37,919 bases of DNA from JAWWPG01 sp033850885 (GTDB lineage Bacteria; Actinomycetota; Actinomycetes; Propionibacteriales; Nocardioidaceae), in NCBI GenBank assembly GCA_033850885.1, contig JAWWPG010000034.1, positions 1 through 37,919 of the forward strand, given 5' to 3'. The notes under the pieces were generated by a model. It did no database searches. It was given only the letters and a program-made list of their open reading frames with translations, and was not told the DNA's origin. Positions 16,110 through 23,759 of this stretch are shown in pieces. The first letter of the stretch is position 1; every line of letters begins with the position of its first letter. A program made the position numbers and the translations under genes.

Positions 16110-16544
16110 ATGAGCGAAGCCGCTGAGGTCCACCAGTTCGACTTCTGGCTAGGCGCCTGGAAGGTGTTCGACCCCACGGGCGCGCTGGTGGGCACGAACA
16201 GGATCACTGCCCTGTTCGACGGTCGGGCCTTGATGGAGGAGTGGGAGGGCAACGGTGCGGTCAGCGGCCGGAGCCTGAGTTCCTGGGACGCCGGACGGCA
16301 GACCTGGCACCAGACCTGGATGGACTCCACCGGCTCGACCCTGCTGCTCGACGGGGGTTTCCGCGACGGCGCGATGGTGATGGAAGGAACCGCTCCCTCT
16401 GCCAGCGGCCCGGCAGCGGAGGATCGCCACCGCATCACCTGGACACCGGTCGCTGACGGCAATGAGGTTCGCCAGCTGTGGGAGACGCTGAGCGACGGAG
16501 GCGTCTGGACGGTCGCGTTCGACGGGCGCTACCGCCGGGCCTGA
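16110..16544 (+). CDS. DUF1579-like protein
   Basis: A 144-residue protein that starts EAAEVHQFDFWLGAWKVFD, the typical opening of DUF1579/lipocalin-like small beta-barrels, and continues with ALFDGRALMEEWEG, LSSWDAGRQTWHQTWMDSTG and a final VWTVAFDGRYRR. The fold suggests binding of a small ligand; no function is assigned. The ATG at 16110 was chosen because the domain begins right after it; the frame is open to an upstream ATG at 16050, only 12 nt past the DUF1684 stop, which cannot be excluded. Confidence 0.75.
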   Translation: MSEAAEVHQFDFWLGAWKVFDPTGALVGTNRITALFDGRALMEEWEGNGAVSGRSLSSWDAGRQTWHQTWMDSTGSTLLLDGGFRDGAMVMEGTAPSASGPAAEDRHRITWTPVADGNEVRQLWETLSDGGVWTVAFDGRYRRA

Positions 16545-16607
16545 CCGGCACGTCCGAACGAAGGGGAAGAGGTCGCCGGCACTCACGCGGCCGGTTGGGC
16601 GCTCCGT

Positions 16608-18602
16608 TCAGGGTGCGCGCATGGCGAAGCTCACCGATGAGCCGGCGAGTCTCCCCGTCAGCACTGCTGTCGCGTTGCGGGCGCGGGTGTCCCACGAGCC
16701 GTGGAGTCGCCCGGAGACACCGGGTCCCGCAAGCGCGAGCTGGACACGCATCGTGTTAGCGAACCGCGACCAGACGGCCGAGCCGCTGACGGCCAGGTCT
16801 CGAGTGAGCCGCACACCGTGCAGCGCGAAGGTGGTCACCCGGTTGCCGGTGTAGCTCCACGTTCCGCCGCGGAGGCCGACTCCATGGCTCGAGTAGTTGT
16901 TGAACCAGGTGTCCTCGAGGTCGGCGACCGTTGCGGCGGCGGCTGCTGCTGCCCGGCGAGCCGGCAGGCCGGCATGCGACCCTCCGAGGTTCCTCGCCGG
17001 CGCCACCTGCGCCAGGGTCTGCGGGAAGACACCGATGGCGCGAAGCGGGGGCACGTGGTGGGCGCAGGCGAGCCCGCCGCGGCGAAGGTGTGCATGAGGG
17101 CGACGCACGAAGGAGCGGAGCACCGTCACGGCACATCCGTCGGTGTCGCCCGCGGCGGTGACATGGAAGCTGTTCGCCACCACGACCTGCCGCGCGTTCG
17201 GGAACTGTCCCGCCACGATGGCGCCCTCCGCCGGCGTCGTGATCGAGTCCAGCTCACCTGACAGCACCAAGGTCGGGGTCGTTGGATACTGCCCGCTCGG
17301 CGGTCGGGGTGGCCTGGCCGGGTTGTCGGCTGCGGCGGCCGGCCACCTCGTGCACCAGTTCAGCTCCTGCCAGTCGGAGGCCAGGTACTCCCCGACCGTG
17401 AACGGGGCGTAGACGCCAGGGTGTCGGCGGTTCTCGCGTCGCACCGAGACGGCGAGCTGGGCTCGCCGTACCGCAGGAGACGCCGACATGTCGAACAGCT
17501 GCGGGTAGTCGTGGCAGGCGACTGCCGCATCGAGCCCTTCGCTGTAGGCCGCCGGGTTGCCCAGGTAGGTGCTTCCGCCGGTGGCCTCCGCGACCAGCCG
17601 GAGCAGCGGTGCGGTGTCACCGAGCAGCGCCGAGCGCAGGGCCGCCGCGAACTCACGGTAGAAGTACGGGCCGTACGTCGCACCGAACGCCACCGAGACC
17701 AGAGCCTTCGCATCGACGACGACGTGCATCGGGCGTCCGTCGGCGTCGTGACTGGGTCCCCGGTAGGGATGGCGGCGCACGTGGTCGAGCACCAGCCGCA
17801 GCAGCTGCATAGGCGTCCGGCCGGCCGACGCGCACGGCACGGAGCGGGCGCAGGCCAGCGTGAACGACCGTCGCATGGCCGGGGTCTGGGTGGGATACCA
17901 GGCGGTCTCGCCGTACGTCGGGTAGGCGCTGTCCAGGACGATGCTGCGGAGCAGACCAGCATGGCGGCCGGCGAACACCTGCGCGAAGAACGTGCCGTAG
18001 GAGTCGCCGTAGAGGTCCACCGGCCCCAGGTCGAGCGCGCGGACGACGGCCGCCAGGTCGTCGGCGGACTCGGCTGTCGTGTAGTTGTCCGACCGGGTAC
18101 CGAGGCTTCGGCCGCACTTTCCCGCCGCGGGCGCGTAGCGACCGGTGAGGTTCTGCAAGGCGGGGCAGTCGATCGGCTCCGACCGACCGGTCCCTCGTTG
18201 GTCCACCAGGAGCAGGTTGCGGTGTTCGAGCAGCGGGCCGTACATCGGCACGTACTCGGAGGCGGAGCCCGTGCTGCTGTAACCAGGACCCCCCTCGTGC
18301 GGCACCACGGTGCCGAGGACCGGGGCGGTGTGGTCCCGTGCCGGGACGAACGCGAATCCCACCCTCACCTGGCCGTGCTCACGCCCCGACGGGTCCCAGG
18401 GCCGGAGAATCGACCCGCACAGCGCGTCCGCCGCGACATGGCAGTGCCGCAGGTGGACCCTGCCGATCATTGTCTGGATGCCGCTGTCGGGGCGGGAAAC
18501 CCAGCCCTGGGCCCGGTCCGCCCCGGTCGTGACGACGAGCGTGACGACGCCGATGGTCATCGCGGAGATCGCTCCGACGAGGCGTCGAGAGGAGTAGTGC
18601 AC
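16608..18602 (-). CDS. Exported alpha/beta-hydrolase of the TAP peptidase family with extra C-terminal domain
   Basis: About 664 residues. An N-terminal hydrophobic segment (VGAISAMTIGVVTLVVTTGA) serves as signal or anchor. The hydrolase core has the oxyanion block HEGGPGYSS (about 102-110), DQRGTGRSEPIDCP, and the nucleophile elbow YGDSYGTFFAQ with Ser201. TLVLSGELDSITTP and ANSFHVT give the acid and histidine in the TAP-like C-terminal domain. This is the pattern of Streptomyces tripeptidyl aminopeptidase and SlpD/E-type secreted proteases. About 110 further residues form a beta-rich domain (WFNNYSSHGVGLRGGTWSYT onward) not usual in the family. The start is uncertain: GTG 18602 opens the signal region, with ATG 18641 upstream and ATG 18560 inside it. 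Confidence 0.82.
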   Translation of the reverse strand: MHYSSRRLVGAISAMTIGVVTLVVTTGADRAQGWVSRPDSGIQTMIGRVHLRHCHVAADALCGSILRPWDPSGREHGQVRVGFAFVPARDHTAPVLGTVVPHEGGPGYSSTGSASEYVPMYGPLLEHRNLLLVDQRGTGRSEPIDCPALQNLTGRYAPAAGKCGRSLGTRSDNYTTAESADDLAAVVRALDLGPVDLYGDSYGTFFAQVFAGRHAGLLRSIVLDSAYPTYGETAWYPTQTPAMRRSFTLACARSVPCASAGRTPMQLLRLVLDHVRRHPYRGPSHDADGRPMHVVVDAKALVSVAFGATYGPYFYREFAAALRSALLGDTAPLLRLVAEATGGSTYLGNPAAYSEGLDAAVACHDYPQLFDMSASPAVRRAQLAVSVRRENRRHPGVYAPFTVGEYLASDWQELNWCTRWPAAAADNPARPPRPPSGQYPTTPTLVLSGELDSITTPAEGAIVAGQFPNARQVVVANSFHVTAAGDTDGCAVTVLRSFVRRPHAHLRRGGLACAHHVPPLRAIGVFPQTLAQVAPARNLGGSHAGLPARRAAAAAAATVADLEDTWFNNYSSHGVGLRGGTWSYTGNRVTTFALHGVRLTRDLAVSGSAVWSRFANTMRVQLALAGPGVSGRLHGSWDTRARNATAVLTGRLAGSSVSFAMRAP

Positions 18603-18709
18603 CCCACCAGCCTGGCCCGTGTTCGCGGAAGCCGCCACCACATCGGCTCGGTGCCTGCCCTGGCTGCGCCGTGGTCGGCCGGCCCTCGTCGCGAGCGGCC
18701 GCGCCAGCG

Positions 18710-19312
18710 CTACGAGCGGGGTGGTCGAACACGCGGCCGTAGTGAGCGCCGCATCACCACGCGAGTCGGCGAACGGCGCACGACCTCACGAAACCCCGCG
18801 TCTTCGTAAAGGCTGCGCGACCCGAAGAACATGAAGTCGTCGTGGCTGCGTTCGAGTTTGTCGACCGGGTAGGCCTCGAGGGTTCGCACCCCGTTCTCGC
18901 GGGCGAAGTCGATGGCGGCACCGAGCAGCCGGCGCTGCAGGCCTTGACCACGGTGGGCCTTGTCGACGTACGAGCAGACGATCGACCAGACCTCGGCATC
19001 GTCAACCGGCTTCATGACGCGCGACCGAGCCAGCTTGAGGTAGTCCTCACGGGGGCCCAGGCTGATCCAACCGACAGGAGCGTCGCCGAGATAGCCGACG
19101 AGGCCGGGCGTCGTCCCGGAGTCCACCAGCGCCCGCATCGCCGGCTTGTTGGAGGCGCTCTGGGAGATGCTGCCGGAGCCCTTGCCGGTCTTGCGGTAGA
19201 ACATGCACCAGCATCCGCGGACGAGGGAGCCGCCCGGCCTGCCGAACAGCGTCTCCAGGTCGGCCCACGTCGTCGGGTCGAGGGGGCGCGCCGTGAACTT
19301 TGCCCTCGCCAT
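18710..19312 (-). CDS. GNAT-family N-acetyltransferase
   Basis: A 200-residue GNAT protein. The acetyl-CoA-binding motif A is in SIVCSYVDKAHRGQGLQRRLLGAAIDFA (R/Q-x-x-G-x-G as HRGQGLQ). GYLGDAPVGWISLGPRED is the strand before it, and GSRSLYEDAGFREVVRR is the closing motif. The N-terminal block CWCMFYRKTGKG is typical of a group of uncharacterised actinobacterial GNATs. It starts 8 nt after the stop of the lytic transglycosylase and has no clear ribosome-binding site, so translation is probably coupled. Substrate unknown. Confidence 0.85.
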   Translation of the reverse strand: MARAKFTARPLDPTTWADLETLFGRPGGSLVRGCWCMFYRKTGKGSGSISQSASNKPAMRALVDSGTTPGLVGYLGDAPVGWISLGPREDYLKLARSRVMKPVDDAEVWSIVCSYVDKAHRGQGLQRRLLGAAIDFARENGVRTLEAYPVDKLERSHDDFMFFGSRSLYEDAGFREVVRRSPTRVVMRRSLRPRVRPPRS

Positions 19313-19320
19313 CCAGGCGG

Positions 19321-20838
19321 CTACGGCTCGGTTGTCGGGGTGACGGCGTACGCCAGGCCGTTGATGGTCGTCACGACTCCGTCGGTGTCTACGGTGATGG
19401 CGATCGTGTCCCTTGCCCGCTTCGACGGCGTGTGCCCCCAGGTCCTTGTCACCTTCGACGACAGGGGTACGACGACGAGCGGAACGGCTGCAGACGGCCC
19501 TCGCGTGGTCGGGGAAGACGGCCCTCCCGTGGTCGGGCTCGTGACTTCCGTCGGGTCGACGACCGTCATGGTGAACGTCTGGCCCTCGAGCGAGGCGAGC
19601 TCACGCTGCACCGTTTGTGTCCTGCCGTCACCGTTGTAGTCGCCCTGCTTCAGCGCCAGGTCGGCGCCGATCCCGAAGTCGAGGCGGGTGGCGTCGAGGC
19701 ACCAGGTCTTCTTGCAGGCCTGCAGTACACCGGTGACCGACGGCGGCCGGGGGTGAGTGTGGACGCGCCTGCCGTGACGGTGGTGCCGATGCACCGGGAT
19801 GCGATGGACGGGGAGGATCGGCGGGTTCACGATCGGGGGGGACGTAACGTGAGGCGGCTTAGGCGTCCGGCCCCGGTGGCGATGGTCGCCGCTGCTGCCG
19901 TTCGCCCCGTGTCCATGCCTACTCGTGCGGACTGCTAGCGCTGGGTGCTGCACAGGCCCCTGACTGGGCGGCTGGTGGTTGGTCGCGCCGCCACGCCCGT
20001 TGGGTACGACGGTCCCGGCGCCGCTCGCGTAGACCTTCGTTAGGCGGAGCACCAGGTCGGCGTACGACACCGAGTGGTTGTAGCGCATGATCGCGGCCCT
20101 GGCCTGGATGCCGACGGTGAGGTTGCCGCCGCCGGCGCAGAGGTAGTGGGCTGCGGCGAGCGCCGCGTCCTTGATGTTGTTCGGGTCGCGGACTCCGTCG
20201 CCGTTGCCGTCTGCTCCATACGCGGCCCAGGTTCCTGGGATGAACTGCATCGGACCTACTGCGCGGTCCCACGTCGGATCGCCGTCAAAGCGTCCACCGT
20301 CGGTGTCCCGGATGGCTCCGACCCCGCCGGTGCCGTTGAGGACCGGGCCGAGAATGTGCGGGGACGTGTCACCGTTCGCGAGGACGACCGCTCCGCCGAA
20401 CTGCCCATTGTCGGACTCCACCGTGCCGATGCCCGCAAGGAGCGGCCAGCTCAGCCGGCAGCCCGGGGAGCTGACCGCCTCGGCAGCAGCAGCGCGCCGG
20501 TAGGCGGTGAGGGCCGCTACCGGCATGTCGTACGACGTCATCGTGCTGACCTGCTTCACGCGCTGCCGCACGCTACCCGTGACGACCGCCCGGTGGCCGC
20601 GTGAACGCGTCCACCCGGTGGGAGTCGCCTTGGCGACCTTGACGACGAGACCGGCAGAGTCGACCGACGTCGGCCGGCCGAGCGAGGGCGGAGCCTGGCG
20701 GCTCATGCTAGGCACCATGGGCTTTGCCTCGGTGACGACCGACGCCGTGGCAGCGGCGCTCGAAAGGGGCAGCACCAAAGCGGCCGAGAGCGCGAAGAGG
20801 CGCTTGCTTGTGCGGAATCGGAAGGACAGCTCCCCCAC
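19321..20838 (-). CDS. Exported lytic transglycosylase with His-rich linker
   Basis: A 505-residue exported murein hydrolase. Residues 12-33 are the signal peptide. Residues about 100-275 form a lytic transglycosylase (SLT_2-type) domain: WPLLAGIGTVESDNGQFGG with catalytic Glu141, AVGPMQFIPGTWAAYG, DGNGDGVRDPNNIKDAALAAAHYLC and YNHSVSYADLVLRL. These enzymes cleave the MurNAc-GlcNAc bond to 1,6-anhydroMurNAc. Residues about 300-385 are a disordered Pro/Arg/His linker with about a dozen histidines, followed by a small domain with ALKQGDYNGDGRTQTVQREL. The GTG start has TAGGGT six bases upstream (complement 20845-20850), so the transcript may be leaderless. The GNAT gene follows after 8 nt. Confidence 0.88.
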   Translation of the reverse strand: MGELSFRFRTSKRLFALSAALVLPLSSAAATASVVTEAKPMVPSMSRQAPPSLGRPTSVDSAGLVVKVAKATPTGWTRSRGHRAVVTGSVRQRVKQVSTMTSYDMPVAALTAYRRAAAAEAVSSPGCRLSWPLLAGIGTVESDNGQFGGAVVLANGDTSPHILGPVLNGTGGVGAIRDTDGGRFDGDPTWDRAVGPMQFIPGTWAAYGADGNGDGVRDPNNIKDAALAAAHYLCAGGGNLTVGIQARAAIMRYNHSVSYADLVLRLTKVYASGAGTVVPNGRGGATNHQPPSQGPVQHPALAVRTSRHGHGANGSSGDHRHRGRTPKPPHVTSPPIVNPPILPVHRIPVHRHHRHGRRVHTHPRPPSVTGVLQACKKTWCLDATRLDFGIGADLALKQGDYNGDGRTQTVQRELASLEGQTFTMTVVDPTEVTSPTTGGPSSPTTRGPSAAVPLVVVPLSSKVTRTWGHTPSKRARDTIAITVDTDGVVTTINGLAYAVTPTTEP

Positions 20839-20947
20839 CCGTTCACCCTAACTCGGTGGGCCCGGGTCCGACTACTGGTTCCAGGGCCCGGAGGCAACGC
20901 TTCGGTGAACATTCGAGACCACAACCCGTCCGGGTACATTCGACGCT

Positions 20948-22294
20948 GTGACCCTGGAGGCGACGTACCCCATCGCGAGCCGCACCCTCGACAACGGTCT
21001 CCGGGTCGTGGTCAGTCCGACGCCCGGTCTCGGGGTGGTCGCCGTCAACATCTGGTACGACGTCGGGTCGCGCCACGAGCAGCCGACCCGTCAGGGTTTT
21101 GCGCACCTCTTCGAGCACCTCATGTTCCAGGGGTCCCGCCATGTTGCGGCGGGCCAGCACTTCGCGCTGGTCCAGGGCAACGGGGGCTCCCTCAACGCCA
21201 CCACGTCTTTCGACAGGACCAACTATTTCGAGGTCGTGCCGAGTGGCGCCCTCGAGCTGGCGCTGTGGCTCGAGGCGGATCGGATGGCGTTCCTCGACGA
21301 CGTCCTCACCCAGGAGAACTTCGATACCCAGGTGTCGGTCGTAGCCGCCGAGCGCAGCCAGCGGATGGACAACGTCCCCTACGGGACTGCCTTCGAGAAG
21401 CTGCTCCCGCTCATCTTCGATGCGGAGCATCCCTACGGGCACCTGCCGATCGGGAACATGGCGCAGCTCGGCGAGGCGACCCTCGAGGAGGTGAGCGACT
21501 TCCACTCGCGCTTCTACATGCCGGGCAACGCCGTGCTCACGCTCGTCGGTGACGTTTCGGAGGCGGACGCCTTCGCCCTGGCCGATGCTCACTTCGGCGA
21601 CATCGCCGCGGGGGAGGTGCCCAAGCGCGAGCTCCCGGACCCTCTCCCGCCGATCTCGACTTCGGTCAGAAGAGACGTCACGGAGGATGTCCCGGCTCCG
21701 GCTGTCTGGTTCGGGGCCCGCCTGCCGGCGGACGAGGTCGGTTCGCGCGAGCTCGCGGCGGTCGAGATCGCGGTCGGCATCCTCGGGGAGGGCGAGACCA
21801 GCAGGCTGCATCGACGGCTCGTCCGGGAGGACGAGATCGCCTTGTCCGCTGGATTCGGCATCAACACCCTCATCGCAGGCAACTCCCTGGGGGCGGCGTC
21901 GGTGCGGGCCGTGCCCGGGGTCGACCTCGACACCGTTGCCGGGGTCGTCCGCGACGTGGTGCTCCGACTCGTCGACGACGGCCCTTCCGAGCTGGAGCTG
22001 TCCATCGCACGGGCCCAGTCCGAGCGGAGCTGGCTCGACGAGATGAGCACCGCGGGGGGCCGAGCCGATGCGCTGTCCGCATGCGCGCTCCTCTACGACG
22101 ATCCGCGTGCCCTCAACGAACGCCTGCCCCGGCTGCTCTCCGTCACCGCCGAGGAGGTGCAGGCGGCCGCCGAGCGGTGGCTGGTATCCGCCCTGGACAC
22201 CGAGCTGCGGGTGGTTCCGTCGGGCAGGGCTGAGAGCCCCGAGCATGGAAGCCCCGCCGCGAGGCGGGGCCCGGCGGGCGAGGTGGCCGAGTGA
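20948..22294 (+). CDS. M16-family zinc metallopeptidase (catalytic subunit)
   Basis: A 448-residue M16 peptidase. The inverted zinc motif HxxEH is at residues 53-57 (FAHLFEHLMFQG) and the third ligand is Glu135 in VVAAERSQRMDN, at the usual distance. Two homologous halves follow the M16B plan. The glycine-rich loop GEGETSRLHRRL is in the second half, but the Arg/Tyr substrate-binding pair is weak here. The GTG start has TACATT seven bases upstream (20935-20940) and no ribosome-binding site, so it is probably leaderless. The next gene overlaps by 4 nt and encodes the partner. No signal peptide, so probably cytoplasmic. Confidence 0.93.
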   Translation: MTLEATYPIASRTLDNGLRVVVSPTPGLGVVAVNIWYDVGSRHEQPTRQGFAHLFEHLMFQGSRHVAAGQHFALVQGNGGSLNATTSFDRTNYFEVVPSGALELALWLEADRMAFLDDVLTQENFDTQVSVVAAERSQRMDNVPYGTAFEKLLPLIFDAEHPYGHLPIGNMAQLGEATLEEVSDFHSRFYMPGNAVLTLVGDVSEADAFALADAHFGDIAAGEVPKRELPDPLPPISTSVRRDVTEDVPAPAVWFGARLPADEVGSRELAAVEIAVGILGEGETSRLHRRLVREDEIALSAGFGINTLIAGNSLGAASVRAVPGVDLDTVAGVVRDVVLRLVDDGPSELELSIARAQSERSWLDEMSTAGGRADALSACALLYDDPRALNERLPRLLSVTAEEVQAAAERWLVSALDTELRVVPSGRAESPEHGSPAARRGPAGEVAE

Positions 22295-23637
22295 CAGGCT
22301 CCGCTGCCCCTGCCGTGCTGCCCGCCGTCGGCTGGCGGTTCCCGTCGGCCATCGAGTCACGTCTGCGCAACGGCATCCGCGTGCTGGCCTACCACTGTCC
22401 CGGCCAGTACGTCGTCAACGCCTCGCTGCTCTTCGACTTACCGCTCAGCGCCGAACCTCGTCGGACGGAGGGTGTGGCCGGGCTGGTTGCACGCTGTCTC
22501 TCCCGAGGCGCGGGCGGACTCTCGGCCGACGACTTCTCAGATGCGCTCGCAGCCGCCGGCGCCGAGATGGATGCGACCGCTGCGTCGGACGGCTTCACGG
22601 TGCGCCTCTCGGTGCCCGAGTCCCATCTCGCCAGAGGTCTCGACCTGATGGCGATGGCGGTCACTCGTCCGACGTACGCGGAGAGGGAGTTCGAGCAGGA
22701 GAAGCGGCTCCGACTGCAGGAGATCGAGCAGGCGAAGGCCTACCCGAGCGCCGTGACCGTGGAACGCCTCAACGCTGCGCTTTTTGGCGACTCGCGGGCC
22801 GCCAGGCCAGTCGGCGGCGCCACGGCGACGGTCGACGCGGTGACACGTGACGACGTGATGGCCTACGCGTCGGCCCACCTGCGGCCCGACCATGCGGTCC
22901 TGATCCTGGCCGGTGACTTCGAGGCGGCCGACCCGCATGCTTTTGCGGAGCGGGCGTTCAGCGCCTGGCAATCTGGCGGGGGGGACGTCGTCGTACCGCA
23001 GGCGTCCCCCGTGAGCACGAACCCGCGCCTGCTGCTGGTCGACTGGCCCGACACGCCGCAGGCCACGCTTCGGCTCGCGGCGGAGGGGATCACCCGCGGC
23101 GACCCGAAGTGGCCCGCGCTGTTCGTGGCGAACTACGCCGTGGGCGGCAACTTCGGTTCTCGGCTCAACACGGTCCTGCGGGAGGAGAAGGGGTTCACGT
23201 ACGGCGTCAGCTCGACTCTCGACAGCGATCGGCAGATCGGGTTGCTGGGCGTCGCCGCCAACGTGCGAAGCGACGCGACGGCGGAGGCGGTCGGGGACAT
23301 CCTCTCCATCCTTCGCGATGCGCGGGGGACATTGGGCGAGGAGGAGACAGCCACCGGGATCCGGGCGGTCACCGACTCCGCTGCCCTCAGCTACGAGCGC
23401 GCGGAGACGATCGTTGCGAGGGTCGAGATGCTCGTCTCGCAGGGCCTGCCGCTCGACCACGTCGACACCAACCTGCGGCGGATCAGGGACGTGACCGCAG
23501 CCGACGCGAACGCGGCGTACCAGAGCGTGGTGCGCCCCGAGACGTTCACGATCGTCGTCGCGGGAGCGGCGTCGATGCTGCGGGAGCCGCTGGAGTCACT
23601 CGGCCATGCCCCGGTCGAGGTTCTCCCCCGTCCCTGA
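22291..23637 (+). CDS. M16-family peptidase-like protein (non-catalytic partner)
   Basis: A 448-residue M16 relative that lacks HxxEH: the corresponding helix reads RRTEGVAGLVARCLSRGAGG. The second half holds the glycine-rich loop and Arg/Tyr pair, VGGNFGSRLNTVLREEKGFTYG, which the first protein lacks in this form. Such complementary pairs form heterodimers in which one subunit supplies zinc and the other the substrate-binding residues. The GTG start overlaps the TGA of the first gene (GTGA), so translation is coupled. Targets are probably short unfolded peptides. Confidence 0.92.
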   Translation: MTGSAAPAVLPAVGWRFPSAIESRLRNGIRVLAYHCPGQYVVNASLLFDLPLSAEPRRTEGVAGLVARCLSRGAGGLSADDFSDALAAAGAEMDATAASDGFTVRLSVPESHLARGLDLMAMAVTRPTYAEREFEQEKRLRLQEIEQAKAYPSAVTVERLNAALFGDSRAARPVGGATATVDAVTRDDVMAYASAHLRPDHAVLILAGDFEAADPHAFAERAFSAWQSGGGDVVVPQASPVSTNPRLLLVDWPDTPQATLRLAAEGITRGDPKWPALFVANYAVGGNFGSRLNTVLREEKGFTYGVSSTLDSDRQIGLLGVAANVRSDATAEAVGDILSILRDARGTLGEEETATGIRAVTDSAALSYERAETIVARVEMLVSQGLPLDHVDTNLRRIRDVTAADANAAYQSVVRPETFTIVVAGAASMLREPLESLGHAPVEVLPRP

Positions 23638-23659
23638 CCCCCTCTCACGTCCCCGACCC

Positions 23660-23727
23660 CCCGCGAATTGCGGGAAAGTGCACCCTGGGAGGGCCCCGGG
23701 AAGGGCAACTTTCCCGCAATTCGCGGG
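23660..23727. terminator. Long perfect inverted repeat between convergent genes
   Basis: Two perfect 20-bp arms (23660-23679 and 23708-23727) enclose a 28-nt GC-rich loop. Each arm is itself near-palindromic: CCCGC and GCGGG flank GAATT or AATTC. It lies between the converging M16 and pgm genes and would form a very stable hairpin in either transcript, ending in runs of G or C rather than T. A bidirectional terminator is the simple reading; a REP-like repeat is the alternative. Confidence 0.65.
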
Positions 23728-23759
23728 AGGGGGGCGGGAGAAGGGGGCGAGGGTGGGGG

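Noticed and set aside
20843..22360. 505-codon frame antisense to the first M16 gene
   Set aside because: The M16 gene has the zinc motif and coupled partner; the antisense frame has no start signal or recognisable domain.
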